From: Bacteroidales bacterium
GTDB taxonomy: Bacteria > Bacteroidota > Bacteroidia > Bacteroidales > JAADGE01
DNA length: 28,265 bases
Direction of reading: 5' to 3'
NCBI GenBank assembly: GCA_029934265.1
Contig: JAOZMN010000004.1
Location: 1-28,265 of the forward strand
Shown: positions 14,765-22,641 of the stretch, one piece after another
Numbering within the stretch: position 1 is the stretch's first letter
Layout of the letters: each line of letters begins with the position of its first letter
Notes under the pieces: generated by a model
The model's database searches: none
Told to the model about the DNA's origin: nothing
What the model saw: the letters and a program-made list of their open reading frames with translations, nothing else
Program-made: the position numbers and the translations under genes

Positions 14765-15828
14765 CTGTTTACCCCCCTCTCTACTGCTTTACCAGCTTCC
14801 CATTCTGAGAACTTTTTATTTGCAAATTCTTCAAAAACAAAGCCTCTGCGTTGTTCCCAAACTTTGGTGTTGTGTTTGGTTTGGTAGGCTTCTATAAGTT
14901 CTACAATTTCCTTTTTGCTATATACTTTTTTATTTATGGTAACATCAGGGTCATAAGTTGATGTAGTTTCGGTAGGCAGGGTAGAGGCTGGTTTATACTT
15001 GCCTCCAAATTCAATACCTACTTCAGGCACATAAGACATTATTTTCTTCCCAAATTGATTTCCTGACTTTGAAGTAAAAAGCCATGCTCCAGTAAAAATT
15101 AGAATTATTAAAATAAAAGCTAATAAGTTAGCTTTTATTCTTGTGAATTTTTTATTTACTTTTTTGTCAATAACTGCCTCTTCTTGCTTCGTTATAATCT
15201 TTTTTATATCTTCAATTAGCTTATTTTTTATATCTTCTAATTGCGAAAAGGAAGTATTTAATTCGTTACCTTTTTCTAACAGTGCATTTTTTTCAATTAT
15301 CACGCAAAAGTTCCGATAATTAGCTTCATTATTTTTTTGGGTAGGACGTTGATTTGTTAAAACTTGTTTTAGAATAAAAAGCTTTTCAATACTTGATGCC
15401 TTCTCTTTAAGCTCAATATTGTTCTTCACCTTGTTAGACACTATTTCTTCACTGGTTCGTTTGCGAAATAGTATTGTTTTGCCATCGTCAGAAACCATCT
15501 CTTTCATTTTTTGTTGAATTTTAGGTGGGTCTAAGGTGAGTCCAAGTAGGGTTAATAATGGGTCGTTGTTGGGTAATTGTTGGGTAATTGTTGGGTCAAT
15601 GTTGGGTGTAAAATGGGTACTGTTGTCCGAAAACATTGCATTCCCTTGATTTGGTCTAATAAAATCGGTAGGGGAGTTGCTTATCTTCATTTTTCCAAAA
15701 ACTGGACTTGCTACATTCTTATCCGAAGTAGGGAAGTAGTAGATACAACCGTCATTTCTGTCCGCAACTACCTCTGTATTGAGAAATATACTTAATATCA
15801 TAAGTATTTGTTCTTCATTGTTCTTCAT
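14761..15828 (-). CDS. Single-pass membrane protein carrying internal DNA repeats (355 aa)
   Basis: The 355-aa protein has a polar N-terminal region (1-230), a helical, charged stretch about 130-225, one membrane segment at about 233-251 (ANLLAFILIILIFTGAWLF), and a polar C-terminal domain of about 100 residues including a helix-rich end (KKEIVELIEAYQTKH ... EWEAGKAVERG). I recognise no family. The orientation would be N-in or N-out single pass without signal peptide. The segment encoding residues 73-87 contains four 11-bp tandem repeats that are out of step with the codons, so they are likely to matter as DNA. The gene lies between the amidase and the DnaA-like gene, overlapping the latter by four bases. 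Confidence 0.65.
   Translation of the reverse strand: MKNNEEQILMILSIFLNTEVVADRNDGCIYYFPTSDKNVASPVFGKMKISNSPTDFIRPNQGNAMFSDNSTHFTPNIDPTITQQLPNNDPLLTLLGLTLDPPKIQQKMKEMVSDDGKTILFRKRTSEEIVSNKVKNNIELKEKASSIEKLFILKQVLTNQRPTQKNNEANYRNFCVIIEKNALLEKGNELNTSFSQLEDIKNKLIEDIKKIITKQEEAVIDKKVNKKFTRIKANLLAFILIILIFTGAWLFTSKSGNQFGKKIMSYVPEVGIEFGGKYKPASTLPTETTSTYDPDVTINKKVYSKKEIVELIEAYQTKHNTKVWEQRRGFVFEEFANKKFSEWEAGKAVERGVNR
15568..15611. repeat. Four 11-bp tandem iteron-like repeats inside a coding region
   Basis: Contiguous 11-bp units start with GTTGGGT: GTTGGGTAATT (15568-15578), GTTGGGTAATT (15579-15589), GTTGGGTCAAT (15590-15600), GTTGGGTGTAA (15601-15611). More GGGT motifs lie just outside (15560, 15614). 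The period is not a multiple of three, so the repeats are not a protein repeat. One unit per helical turn next to a DnaA-domain gene suggests a protein-binding array, possibly an origin placed inside a gene as in lambda O. Confidence 0.75.
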
Positions 15829-15857
15829 TTCCTATAATTTAAAAAGTGATTAATTGA

Positions 15858-16751
15858 TTAAAAAAATAAATCTAAAGCGTGAATATTTAAAGACTCCTTA
15901 ATTTCCTTAATATTTACATTTTTACCAGGACAGCTTTTATTCGATACGTCGCAATGCCCGATAACCATTGCGTATGGATATTTTCGTTGTAGTTCTATAA
16001 GAGTGAAAAGTAAACTTTTTGCTTGAGCCGCTTCCAGTTTTTCATGGTCAAAATTTCCTTCTAAACACACAGATATAGATACAGGGTTAATTGTTTTTCC
16101 TACATGGTTAGTTGCCTCGTTAAGTTCGTGCATTTGGTAAGTTTCGCCTGCACGACTTATGTACAGATGATAAGCGAAGTGTTTATAGCCTTTTTTCTTA
16201 TGATATGTTTCAATATCAAAAGCAGGCAGTTTGTTGTATATGCCTTTGTCTATTGCATCGCAGTGTACTACTATATACTTAGTAGTATCTCTAATTTTTT
16301 CCGATGCGGTGAACATTTCTGTAACATCAGTAAATTTTTTACTTACAAGAGTTTTCGTAAATATGTCTTTTTGTTGCAACCATGGATATTTTCCAGATGT
16401 AGCATAATTCAAAAAAGACAAGCCCATAAACGGCAGTATTGCTATTGTTATTAATATCAATGCGAATTTAAGCATTTTACTAAATGCTGTCTTAAGCATT
16501 TCTGTAAAAGCTTCAACTCCTTTTAAAAATAAAATTATTGATAGTCCGATTGACATATCTAACAATAGAGCTGTCGGGATTGCGAAAAACTTAAGAACTA
16601 TCCATAATGTTAGCGGATATGTTCCTACATTTTTAATTTTCAAGTTCCAAGTCCAGATGATTAAGCAGAAGAACTCTCTTTTTAAATCATCTGAAACTAT
16701 TTTTGGCTTTGGATTTGTGCTTTTAAGTGGCACGTAAATTTCTTCTACCAT
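15858..16751 (-). CDS. Membrane-anchored N-acetylmuramoyl-L-alanine amidase (endolysin)
   Basis: Residues about 155-285 form an Amidase_2 (T7 lysozyme-like) zinc amidase. The likely zinc ligands are His163 (IVVHCDA), His266 (VIGHCDV) and Cys274 (KSCPG), and the conserved core includes YHLYISRAGETYQMHE and VSISVCLEGNF. It cuts the bond between muramic acid and the stem peptide. Unusually, residues 47-115 contain two hydrophobic segments (about 47-78 and 95-114), so the enzyme seems fused to a membrane or holin-like domain rather than being soluble. Its ATG overlaps the spanin-like gene by seven bases. The position in the operon headed by the Cro-like regulator, not in the tail operon, is odd for a lysis gene. 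Confidence 0.88.
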   Translation of the reverse strand: MVEEIYVPLKSTNPKPKIVSDDLKREFFCLIIWTWNLKIKNVGTYPLTLWIVLKFFAIPTALLLDMSIGLSIILFLKGVEAFTEMLKTAFSKMLKFALILITIAILPFMGLSFLNYATSGKYPWLQQKDIFTKTLVSKKFTDVTEMFTASEKIRDTTKYIVVHCDAIDKGIYNKLPAFDIETYHKKKGYKHFAYHLYISRAGETYQMHELNEATNHVGKTINPVSISVCLEGNFDHEKLEAAQAKSLLFTLIELQRKYPYAMVIGHCDVSNKSCPGKNVNIKEIKESLNIHALDLFF

Positions 16752-17083
16752 CTGATTAAGTCTTTAAATTCTTTCTTACTATTTTTATTAGGATTTGTGA
16801 CATGGTCAAATATCACATTTTGTCCTTTTTTTAGACTATCCAAATCTGTCTTAATCTGACTTTGATTGTCTTTAATGTCAGATTGGTTGACTCTCATTGT
16901 GTCTTGATTTTTTTTAATGACAATTTGAGCTGCCTTTATTTTATCTACCTCCCTCTGTAATTTAATATGTGTATCATCAAATTTCTTATCTGATACACTT
17001 GCTTGGTCGTCGCATGACATGTAAGCAAAAGTTGTAATACTAATCAATCCTACTACTGCTAAAAATCCTGTTATTTTATTCAT
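16745..17083 (-). CDS. Putative lipoprotein with coiled coil, spanin candidate (112 aa)
   Basis: The N-terminus has a Lys at position 3, a hydrophobic stretch (5-20) and a Cys at 24 (AYMSC) followed by DD. This resembles a lipoprotein signal, although Tyr at -3 is atypical for a lipobox. Residues 35-95 are polar and heptad-like with repeated NQS/KDNQ patterns, likely a periplasmic coiled coil, and the C-terminus is basic. Small lipoprotein/coiled-coil proteins beside an endolysin are often spanins, which fuse inner and outer membranes in the last lysis step. Spanin is inferred from architecture and the neighbouring amidase. Confidence 0.6.
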   Translation of the reverse strand: MNKITGFLAVVGLISITTFAYMSCDDQASVSDKKFDDTHIKLQREVDKIKAAQIVIKKNQDTMRVNQSDIKDNQSQIKTDLDSLKKGQNVIFDHVTNPNKNSKKEFKDLIRW

Positions 17084-17095
17084 TTTCTTTAGTTT

Positions 17096-17329
17096 TTAGT
17101 TAGTTGTTATTAATTCTTTTTCAGGAAACAGTTCTTCTATTTCCATTTTTAAAACTTGAGCTATTATCGGCTCGCATAATTTCGGGATTTTTGTTATCCC
17201 CTTCGTCCAATTATAAAAGGTTGGTGTTGATACAGCACACTTAAGGCATATCTCATCTCTTACTCTGATGTTTTGTTTGTCCACTCTGGAATAAGACAAA
17301 TAAGCGTTTTTGAAAAGTAAATTATCCAT
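17096..17329 (-). CDS. Cro/Xre-like transcription regulator (77 aa)
   Basis: The 77-aa protein has a helix-turn-helix: RDEICLKCAVSTPTFYNWTKG at about 24-44, with the turn at CAVSTPTFYNW, followed by two helices (PKLCEPIIAQVLKM, EIEELFPE). This is a short one-domain phage regulator of the Cro kind. It heads the leftward operon and diverges from a truncated repressor gene at 17479 across a 149-bp region with an 8-bp inverted repeat. It would have been one half of the lysis-lysogeny switch. With the opposing repressor broken it may now only autoregulate the operon. Confidence 0.8.
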   Translation of the reverse strand: MDNLLFKNAYLSYSRVDKQNIRVRDEICLKCAVSTPTFYNWTKGITKIPKLCEPIIAQVLKMEIEELFPEKELITTN

Positions 17330-17478
17330 TTTTTTTGGTATTAAATTTGCAAATAATAAAATAAGTAATAGATTTATTGTGCAAAGTAAGTAAATCTAAT
17401 ATCAATAATAGTATTTTCTACTAATTAAGTTAGAATTTGCTTATTATTTAAAATCATTCTAAATAAAAATATAGATAA
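17330..17478. promoter_or_regulatory. Divergent promoter region between regulator genes
   Basis: This 149-bp A/T-rich stretch separates the Cro-like gene (minus) from the truncated repressor (plus), so it must hold, or have held, promoters in both directions. TAGATTTA (17369-17376) and TAAATCTA (17391-17398) are perfect 8-bp inverted arms with centres 22 bp apart, two helical turns, fitting an operator for a dimer. I cannot place the -7 and -33 boxes with confidence. Confidence 0.6.
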
Positions 17479-17643
17479 ATGCTTAATACAAAGCGGTTAG
17501 TGTTTTTAAGAAAAAGGAAAATTCTTAATCAAACAGATATAGCAGAAATGCTTAAGATTAATGTTGCAACTTACGGATTGCTCAAAAATACGATAGGGAA
17601 TTATATCCATTTTCTACTGGAATGGTACCAGGTAAGAAAATGA
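17479..17643 (+). pseudogene. Truncated Xre-family repressor (5' fragment)
   Basis: ATG at 17479 opens a 54-codon frame. Residues 4-33 read as the first helices of an Xre/CI-type helix-turn-helix (KRLVFLRKRKILNQTDIAEM, then LKINVATYG), with the Q-T-D-I-A-E-M-L-K-I pattern typical of this family. From about residue 34 the sequence no longer fits (LLKNTIGNYIHF), and the frame ends at TGA 17641-17643, inside the integrase fragment. An intact repressor would have at least 20-30 more HTH residues, and often a dimer or protease domain. Best read as the 5' remnant of the lysogeny repressor, cut by a deletion with its breakpoint near 17571-17583. Confidence 0.75.
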
Positions 17644-17885
17644 AAAATACAAGAGATACTGGAAAGCTGTGGGTGAAGTTAAGAAAAGACTTAGACCTGC
17701 CAATGGAGTACCAGTTATATAGCTTACGAGATAGTGGCATTGTGCAGCTGCTTAACAATGGAGTTGCTATGCAGGAAGTTTCCAAGCAAGCTGACCATAG
17801 TTCGCTTGAGATTACTTCAAAATATGCGATTCATGCAAATAAAAAAGCATCTGCCCAAATTCTGGACAAATGCTCTGATTTTTAA
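17562..17885 (+). pseudogene. Truncated tyrosine integrase (3' fragment)
   Basis: The frame is open from 17562 to TAA at 17883-17885. Its last 90 or so residues are the C-terminal catalytic half of a Bacteroidetes tyrosine recombinase: Arg of box II in YSLRDSGI, the His in ADHSSLEITSKYA, and the nucleophile Tyr in SKYAIH. The N-terminal core-binding domain, the first catalytic Arg and the start region are missing, so it should be inactive. The first internal ATG (17622) would give 87 residues. It is in a different frame from the repressor fragment that runs into it, consistent with a deletion scar joining two plus-strand genes. Its stop overlaps the stop of the opposing 56-aa gene by two bases. 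Confidence 0.85.
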
Positions 17886-18052
17886 ACTTTCTTTTTTTTG
17901 CAGGACTCAACTACTTCGTTTAAAGTTTTTATTGCTTTTTGAAAAACTTTAAAATCTCTCCCTGTCATTGTGCTATTATCAACAAGCGACTCTATTAGAG
18001 TTATTGCATCTTCAGGATTTCTTACGTCTAATTCTTTTTGTTCTTTTTGCAT
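17882..18052 (-). CDS. Small 56-aa helical protein after the tail fibre
   Basis: ATG at 18052 opens 56 codons (MQKEQKELDV ... CKKKKV), ending at TAA 17882-17884. It lies 28 bases after the fibre gene as the last gene of the tail operon, and its stop overlaps the stop of the convergent integrase fragment. The protein is charged and mostly helical (EDAITLIESLVDN, FKVFQKAIKTLNEVVE) with a basic C-terminus. No family is recognised. Small helical proteins after fibre genes are sometimes fibre-assembly chaperones, but here that is a guess. Confidence 0.55.
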   Translation of the reverse strand: MQKEQKELDVRNPEDAITLIESLVDNSTMTGRDFKVFQKAIKTLNEVVESCKKKKV

Positions 18053-18080
18053 TTTTTAAGTTTTAAAAGTTAGTAAATTA

Positions 18081-19649
18081 TTATTTATTTTCTAATATTT
18101 TTATTTTAGCAGACAATTCTTGTACTGATTTTATTAACGGTCCTATAAATTGAGTATAAGCTATACTAAGATGCTCTCCTTTCAGTCCGTGGTCTTGATA
18201 ACCTGCGAAGTCAATGCCAAGTTCGTCCATTACTTTCTTAACCTGCTGTGCAGATACTCCTACATGTGGGCGTTTACCTTTTTTTGTTCCATCATTAGGT
18301 AACTGAACAGGCATATATTCTAAAATAAATTCTTCATTTGTAAAATCAAAATTTGGATTCTTAATATATTCTTCCATGTAGCGTGGATTTTTAACCAGCT
18401 TATCTTCTCGCTCTATAAACTTTGGTATTTCATTAGAATAGTTTTTGTTTTTTATTAATTTTTTTCTTCCGCCGGGTTCGAAAGTAGGGTTCGGAACTTG
18501 TCTTTTTTGCAGTTTCCTGTAACGTTTCCGGTTATTTACCTTGTACGTTATGGTTTGCAATTTTTCTATAAAATTTAAACCTAAATTATTCGTCTTAATA
18601 TCTGACTTATCTCTTTCGTCAGACACACTGTGTAGATGAGAGCTGCCTGCATAAATATCAGTAACAGCTCCATCGCCAAGTATTACTTGGTTATGGCCAG
18701 TTGCTGAAGAATGTGCCCCAATGCAAGTAACATTATCATAACTACCTGGCGTATTGGCATACGCTCCTATTACAGTACAGTTATATCCTCCTGCACCTGT
18801 ACTTGATGTGGCATACCCGATTGCGACATTTTTTTCTTGAGTTGTATTATTAAGGAGAGAATCTTTCCCTACAGACGTATTCATTTTTCCCGAAACATTC
18901 TTCCTCATCGCATTATGCCCCACTGCGGTGTTTCCGAGTGCCTGTGCTTGCCCATAGACCCCATGATTATTATTCAGTGCATATGCTCCTATAGCTGTAT
19001 TATTATTTGCGTAGTTATTATTTTCGAGGGCTTCATAACCAACTGCTACGCATTCGTGACCGTATTGGTCATGTAATGCTCTCGTTCCTATAGCTACATT
19101 TCTATATGAGTAATAACCGTCGAACAAGGCATAAGCTCCAATGGCGGTGTTTCCTGGGGACGAGATATAATGGCCAGCATGATAACCAATCGCAGTGTTG
19201 TCATCTGCATTTGTCAAAGATGCTAACGCCCCTCTGCCTATTGCAGTACAGCGTTCTCCAGAAGAGGATGCTAAGAGTGCCGATTCTCCTACAGCGGTAT
19301 TTGAAATCAGCCCGAAAGCACCTAATGAGATAATGGAGCCTTTGGAAATACAAAAGTTATCATCGAATACAGATAGTATTACATCGTCATTTTTATTGTA
19401 AAATATCAGGTTATTGTTATCCGCTGACGACCGCATAACAATAGTGTTTGGATTACTCGTATCTTCAGTATTTACGTATGTTGTCGAAGCAGCGTCTTGT
19501 ATTGTACTTACTCCTGCTATCATTAAAGCTTTTAAATCACTTAAACTCATACAATAACTTTGAGCATCTGTGTCTTTATCTATAACTATCTTGTAATCCA
19601 GCGGTGGGCTGGTGATTTGTGCTAATTGATTTAGTCTTTTTAAGTCCAT
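18081..19649 (-). CDS. Tail fibre/adhesin with YadA-like beta-roll and S74 chaperone domain
   Basis: The 522-aa protein has three parts. Residues 1-116 form the attachment region. Residues 117-325 hold about ten degenerate NTAIGxxA repeats (for example NTAIGYHA, NVAIGTRA, NTAVGHNA), the left-handed beta-roll head repeat of YadA-type trimeric adhesins. Residues 340-522 are a peptidase S74 intramolecular chaperone with the expected Ser343-Lys348 pair in SDERDK, a GVSAQQV motif near 464-470, and a C-terminal coiled coil. S74 domains help the trimer fold and then cut themselves off. Residues 372-460 are an insertion with degenerate KNPxY-type repeats. It is the last large gene of the tail operon and the likely receptor-binding fibre. 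Confidence 0.88.
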   Translation of the reverse strand: MDLKRLNQLAQITSPPLDYKIVIDKDTDAQSYCMSLSDLKALMIAGVSTIQDAASTTYVNTEDTSNPNTIVMRSSADNNNLIFYNKNDDVILSVFDDNFCISKGSIISLGAFGLISNTAVGESALLASSSGERCTAIGRGALASLTNADDNTAIGYHAGHYISSPGNTAIGAYALFDGYYSYRNVAIGTRALHDQYGHECVAVGYEALENNNYANNNTAIGAYALNNNHGVYGQAQALGNTAVGHNAMRKNVSGKMNTSVGKDSLLNNTTQEKNVAIGYATSSTGAGGYNCTVIGAYANTPGSYDNVTCIGAHSSATGHNQVILGDGAVTDIYAGSSHLHSVSDERDKSDIKTNNLGLNFIEKLQTITYKVNNRKRYRKLQKRQVPNPTFEPGGRKKLIKNKNYSNEIPKFIEREDKLVKNPRYMEEYIKNPNFDFTNEEFILEYMPVQLPNDGTKKGKRPHVGVSAQQVKKVMDELGIDFAGYQDHGLKGEHLSIAYTQFIGPLIKSVQELSAKIKILENK

Positions 19650-19654
19650 TGTTT

Positions 19655-20908
19655 TTAGCTTATTATTGCTGTGTTAGTACTGCTTGACAGAATATTTGTT
19701 CCCCCAAGGTAAATTAACGAAGGAGCTGGCGGTTCTATACCACCATCTTCTTCAATTTGATAATAATTTGCATCAATTATTTGATGCGAATATTCTATTT
19801 TAAAACTGTAATTAAAAATATTCGACTGGTACGATGATAACTTATTGCTCTGAATTAAAATAGGTACTAAATTCTCATCAATTATTTCAAAAATTTCGGT
19901 CGAATTAAAAAGTTCAATAAAATATAAAGATGCAAGTTTCGTATCTTTGAAAAGATTTGAAAGCCACCCAGAGTTCACTGAAATACTGTTGCTTTTTTTG
20001 CTATTTGTTATAATCTCTCGGCCTTTTGTGTATGATATTATTTTTTCAAATTCATTCTCGTATTCCTCTACGCCGAGCAGTTCGATAGTGTCAAATGTTC
20101 CTAAAGTATTTTTAAAAACAAAATTAGTACGATTATTATAATATGTTCTATTTATGTCGTAAGTTATTATCTCCGTTTGCAAATTATTATTAGTATCAAC
20201 GATATATACTTCATATTTTGTTATTTTTTTTCCGATTTCATATGCTTGTAAATCATTTGTAATAAAGCCAGAACTGAAAAAATAATAAGTATTTGAATCT
20301 ACTAAATACGCATTTTTGAATATCTCAATAGAGCTATTATCATCGAAAAACAATCTAAATTTCATATTCACAACATCATCAATGAGACTTAGAAAATATA
20401 AAATATCATTTCTGTAAATTGTCGAGATTCTTTCTTTTAACTGATGAGTAATGAAGCGTTTGTCTGCTTGCAGTAGGGTGCTATAATATTCATTGTACTT
20501 AATGTTTTTTCGATAATACTTTTCGTAATTGCGAGATAAGAATCCTTGCATAACAATGTAGTCGTCAGGAAGTAGTGTTTCGTTATGCCTGCTTGTTTCA
20601 TTATTCCAAGTTTCAAAAATTACAAAATTAAATTTTCTGCTTAGTTTTGATATTTGCAAACCTGCTGTATTTAATTTATCAAAGGTAAACATTTCTGACA
20701 CTTCTTCTTTCAAATAATCAGAAACATTAAAAGTGATTTCAGAGTTGTCAGCGGTAGCAGGTCGTACATCAGTCCCTACAACTTCAGAAAATTCATTTAA
20801 TATTTCTATATGCACAAAGTGAGCGACTTGTATTGTTGATTGTTGGATTGTAAACAATACAGGGTTTCCACTTAATATAACAAGTTCTGGCGTGCTAATA
20901 ATTGTCAT
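19655..20908 (-). CDS. Beta-rich tail/baseplate protein (417 aa)
   Basis: The 417-aa protein opens with a STPELVILSGNPVLFTIQ pattern seen in a group of Bacteroidetes phage tail proteins placed between the hub and the fibre. The rest is rich in Tyr, Asn and Phe with alternating hydrophobics and no catalytic motif. The C-terminus (EPPAPSLIYLGGTN) is flexible and could link to the fibre. It overlaps the hub gene by one base (TAATG) and is followed five bases later by the fibre gene. I infer a distal tail or fibre-connector protein. Confidence 0.7.
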   Translation of the reverse strand: MTIISTPELVILSGNPVLFTIQQSTIQVAHFVHIEILNEFSEVVGTDVRPATADNSEITFNVSDYLKEEVSEMFTFDKLNTAGLQISKLSRKFNFVIFETWNNETSRHNETLLPDDYIVMQGFLSRNYEKYYRKNIKYNEYYSTLLQADKRFITHQLKERISTIYRNDILYFLSLIDDVVNMKFRLFFDDNSSIEIFKNAYLVDSNTYYFFSSGFITNDLQAYEIGKKITKYEVYIVDTNNNLQTEIITYDINRTYYNNRTNFVFKNTLGTFDTIELLGVEEYENEFEKIISYTKGREIITNSKKSNSISVNSGWLSNLFKDTKLASLYFIELFNSTEIFEIIDENLVPILIQSNKLSSYQSNIFNYSFKIEYSHQIIDANYYQIEEDGGIEPPAPSLIYLGGTNILSSSTNTAIIS

Positions 20909-22641
20909 TATGCTATGTTTTTATTGTAATCTGGCAAAAGTTTACATTTTGCCAGACTAATTTTGTTTTGAGTAAAAGTTACATCTATTTCAGCAATTAT
21001 AAATATATCCTGTCCAATCTTTATTTTTTTACTGAAGTCAAAATTTTTAATATCAGATGCTGAAAATTGTATGTTCATTTCGATGTAATGGTCTATTTGT
21101 TGTTTCCATGCTATTGTGTGTCGCCAGTAATTATGAATAATTCCTTGCTGACCATACCAGCCAAGATAAAGGCTTTCATCTCTGCTCATTCTTCCTCCGA
21201 CTCCGTAGTAGTTACCTGGCGTATCAGCTTCTGTCTCTCCTTTGTAGAAAAGCAAACGGAAGGCATTATTTACTGGATTTATTCTATTTAAAATGAAATT
21301 ACCAGTTTGTTCGCATTCTGGGTAAATGACAGTAGAACCGCCTCCATCTCCATCATGTACTGTAGAAATGTTTGTATTTGCCAGAAAACCTTTACCAGTC
21401 TGTAAGTAATTTTGAAATAAACCTACTCCTATTGAGTCTATTACGGGACCATTGCCTTCGAGATTGTTCCAGTATTTTAAAACGTGATTAAAATCAACAA
21501 TCATACTTTCTAAAATCTGAAAATGTCGGATGTACTCAAAAGGTCCTCCTGCAAATTGCGATATTGCTACATCTCCAATTTGCATTTCAGATGTGATTGG
21601 TATTTCTCCAAGAGTTTCTGAATGATAGAAAGTATTGGCTTCATCTATTGTTCCAATATCTTTTTGAGTATTATCGTCTGCGTCTAATGTCCATGTGATA
21701 TTACAGCCTTCTGTCTTATCAACAAAATACTTATTATACGAATATTCAGCTTTGTTGGTTAAGTCTATATAAGATGTTGATGTTAGAAAATCATCATTTT
21801 TAATGGTTGTAACTTTTGAATCTTTGAAAACAAAAGTGATATTAAGGAAATTAGTAATATCCTTAAGGAATTGTTTTACTAAAATGTCTGGCAAATGATT
21901 TTTAAGATCGATGTTAAAAGGCCATTCTGGGATTAAATCTAATTCAGAGTTTGGAGTTTCTGGATATACCGAGCTATCATTTAGATTGAAAATTGTTAAG
22001 AATTTCAAAGGTGGCGTTGAAAGTATATAGTCTTCAAACGCATAACCTAAGTCGTTGAATAAATATCTTAGTATTTTGTGTAAATAAGGAAATGGTACAA
22101 TTGCTTTGCCTTTTGCAGGGTTTACATTCCCTGTCAAATTATGACTATTAATTACTGTGTCAATAAACGCTTCGCCATCCCATTGTGTATCTTTCCAAAA
22201 AAACATATTAGTGACAGGAAAAATAGCATAATCAGTGTTCTCATACGGTACAGTCCCTGTAAATTCTTGTGGACCGCCGTAGAAATATTCATTAAGCATG
22301 CTATCAGCTACTTTGTCTGACATTGCTCCGCCGTCAATTCTTGTATCGCAATCAAAAGTTCCAGTGTTTGTTTTTTTTGCTGAAATAGTGCCTGTTTTCA
22401 TTCTTCCTACTCCTGAATGAGCAATTTCAATAGGCAATTTAATTGCCTCGTGTGTTTTTTTTGTGAGTTTGTGTGGGTAATCGAAAATGCGATTATTCTT
22501 TGGCGTTGCAGGCAAATTAAACGGCATAGAATAACTACCCTGAATGCCGTCATATTGAAACATCGGATTTATCAACTTCATATTAATAGAAGTTGATGGC
22601 AGTATGTCTATTTCTATATTATTTATGAATAATTGTAGCAT
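20908..22641 (-). CDS. Tail hub-like protein (577 aa)
   Basis: The N-terminus (LFINNIEIDILPSTSINMKL then GSYSMPFNLPATPKNNRIFD) is the pattern I associate with the large tail protein found after the tape measure in many Bacteroidetes phages. It resembles hub or gp27-like proteins that join tail tube and fibre. The rest is long and mixed, with many aromatics and a C-terminal beta segment (KKIKIGQDIFIIAEIDVTF). No enzymatic motif is visible. The ATG directly abuts the stop of the 120-aa gene, and the end overlaps the next gene by one base. The exact hub role is inferred from order. Confidence 0.75.
   Translation of the reverse strand: MLQLFINNIEIDILPSTSINMKLINPMFQYDGIQGSYSMPFNLPATPKNNRIFDYPHKLTKKTHEAIKLPIEIAHSGVGRMKTGTISAKKTNTGTFDCDTRIDGGAMSDKVADSMLNEYFYGGPQEFTGTVPYENTDYAIFPVTNMFFWKDTQWDGEAFIDTVINSHNLTGNVNPAKGKAIVPFPYLHKILRYLFNDLGYAFEDYILSTPPLKFLTIFNLNDSSVYPETPNSELDLIPEWPFNIDLKNHLPDILVKQFLKDITNFLNITFVFKDSKVTTIKNDDFLTSTSYIDLTNKAEYSYNKYFVDKTEGCNITWTLDADDNTQKDIGTIDEANTFYHSETLGEIPITSEMQIGDVAISQFAGGPFEYIRHFQILESMIVDFNHVLKYWNNLEGNGPVIDSIGVGLFQNYLQTGKGFLANTNISTVHDGDGGGSTVIYPECEQTGNFILNRINPVNNAFRLLFYKGETEADTPGNYYGVGGRMSRDESLYLGWYGQQGIIHNYWRHTIAWKQQIDHYIEMNIQFSASDIKNFDFSKKIKIGQDIFIIAEIDVTFTQNKISLAKCKLLPDYNKNIA

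Noticed and set aside
17922..17950. 9-bp inverted repeat AAAGTTTTT/AAAAACTTT as a terminator between the convergent units
   Set aside because: It has only one G-C pair in the stem region and lies inside the 56-aa gene, so a functional terminator is not supported.
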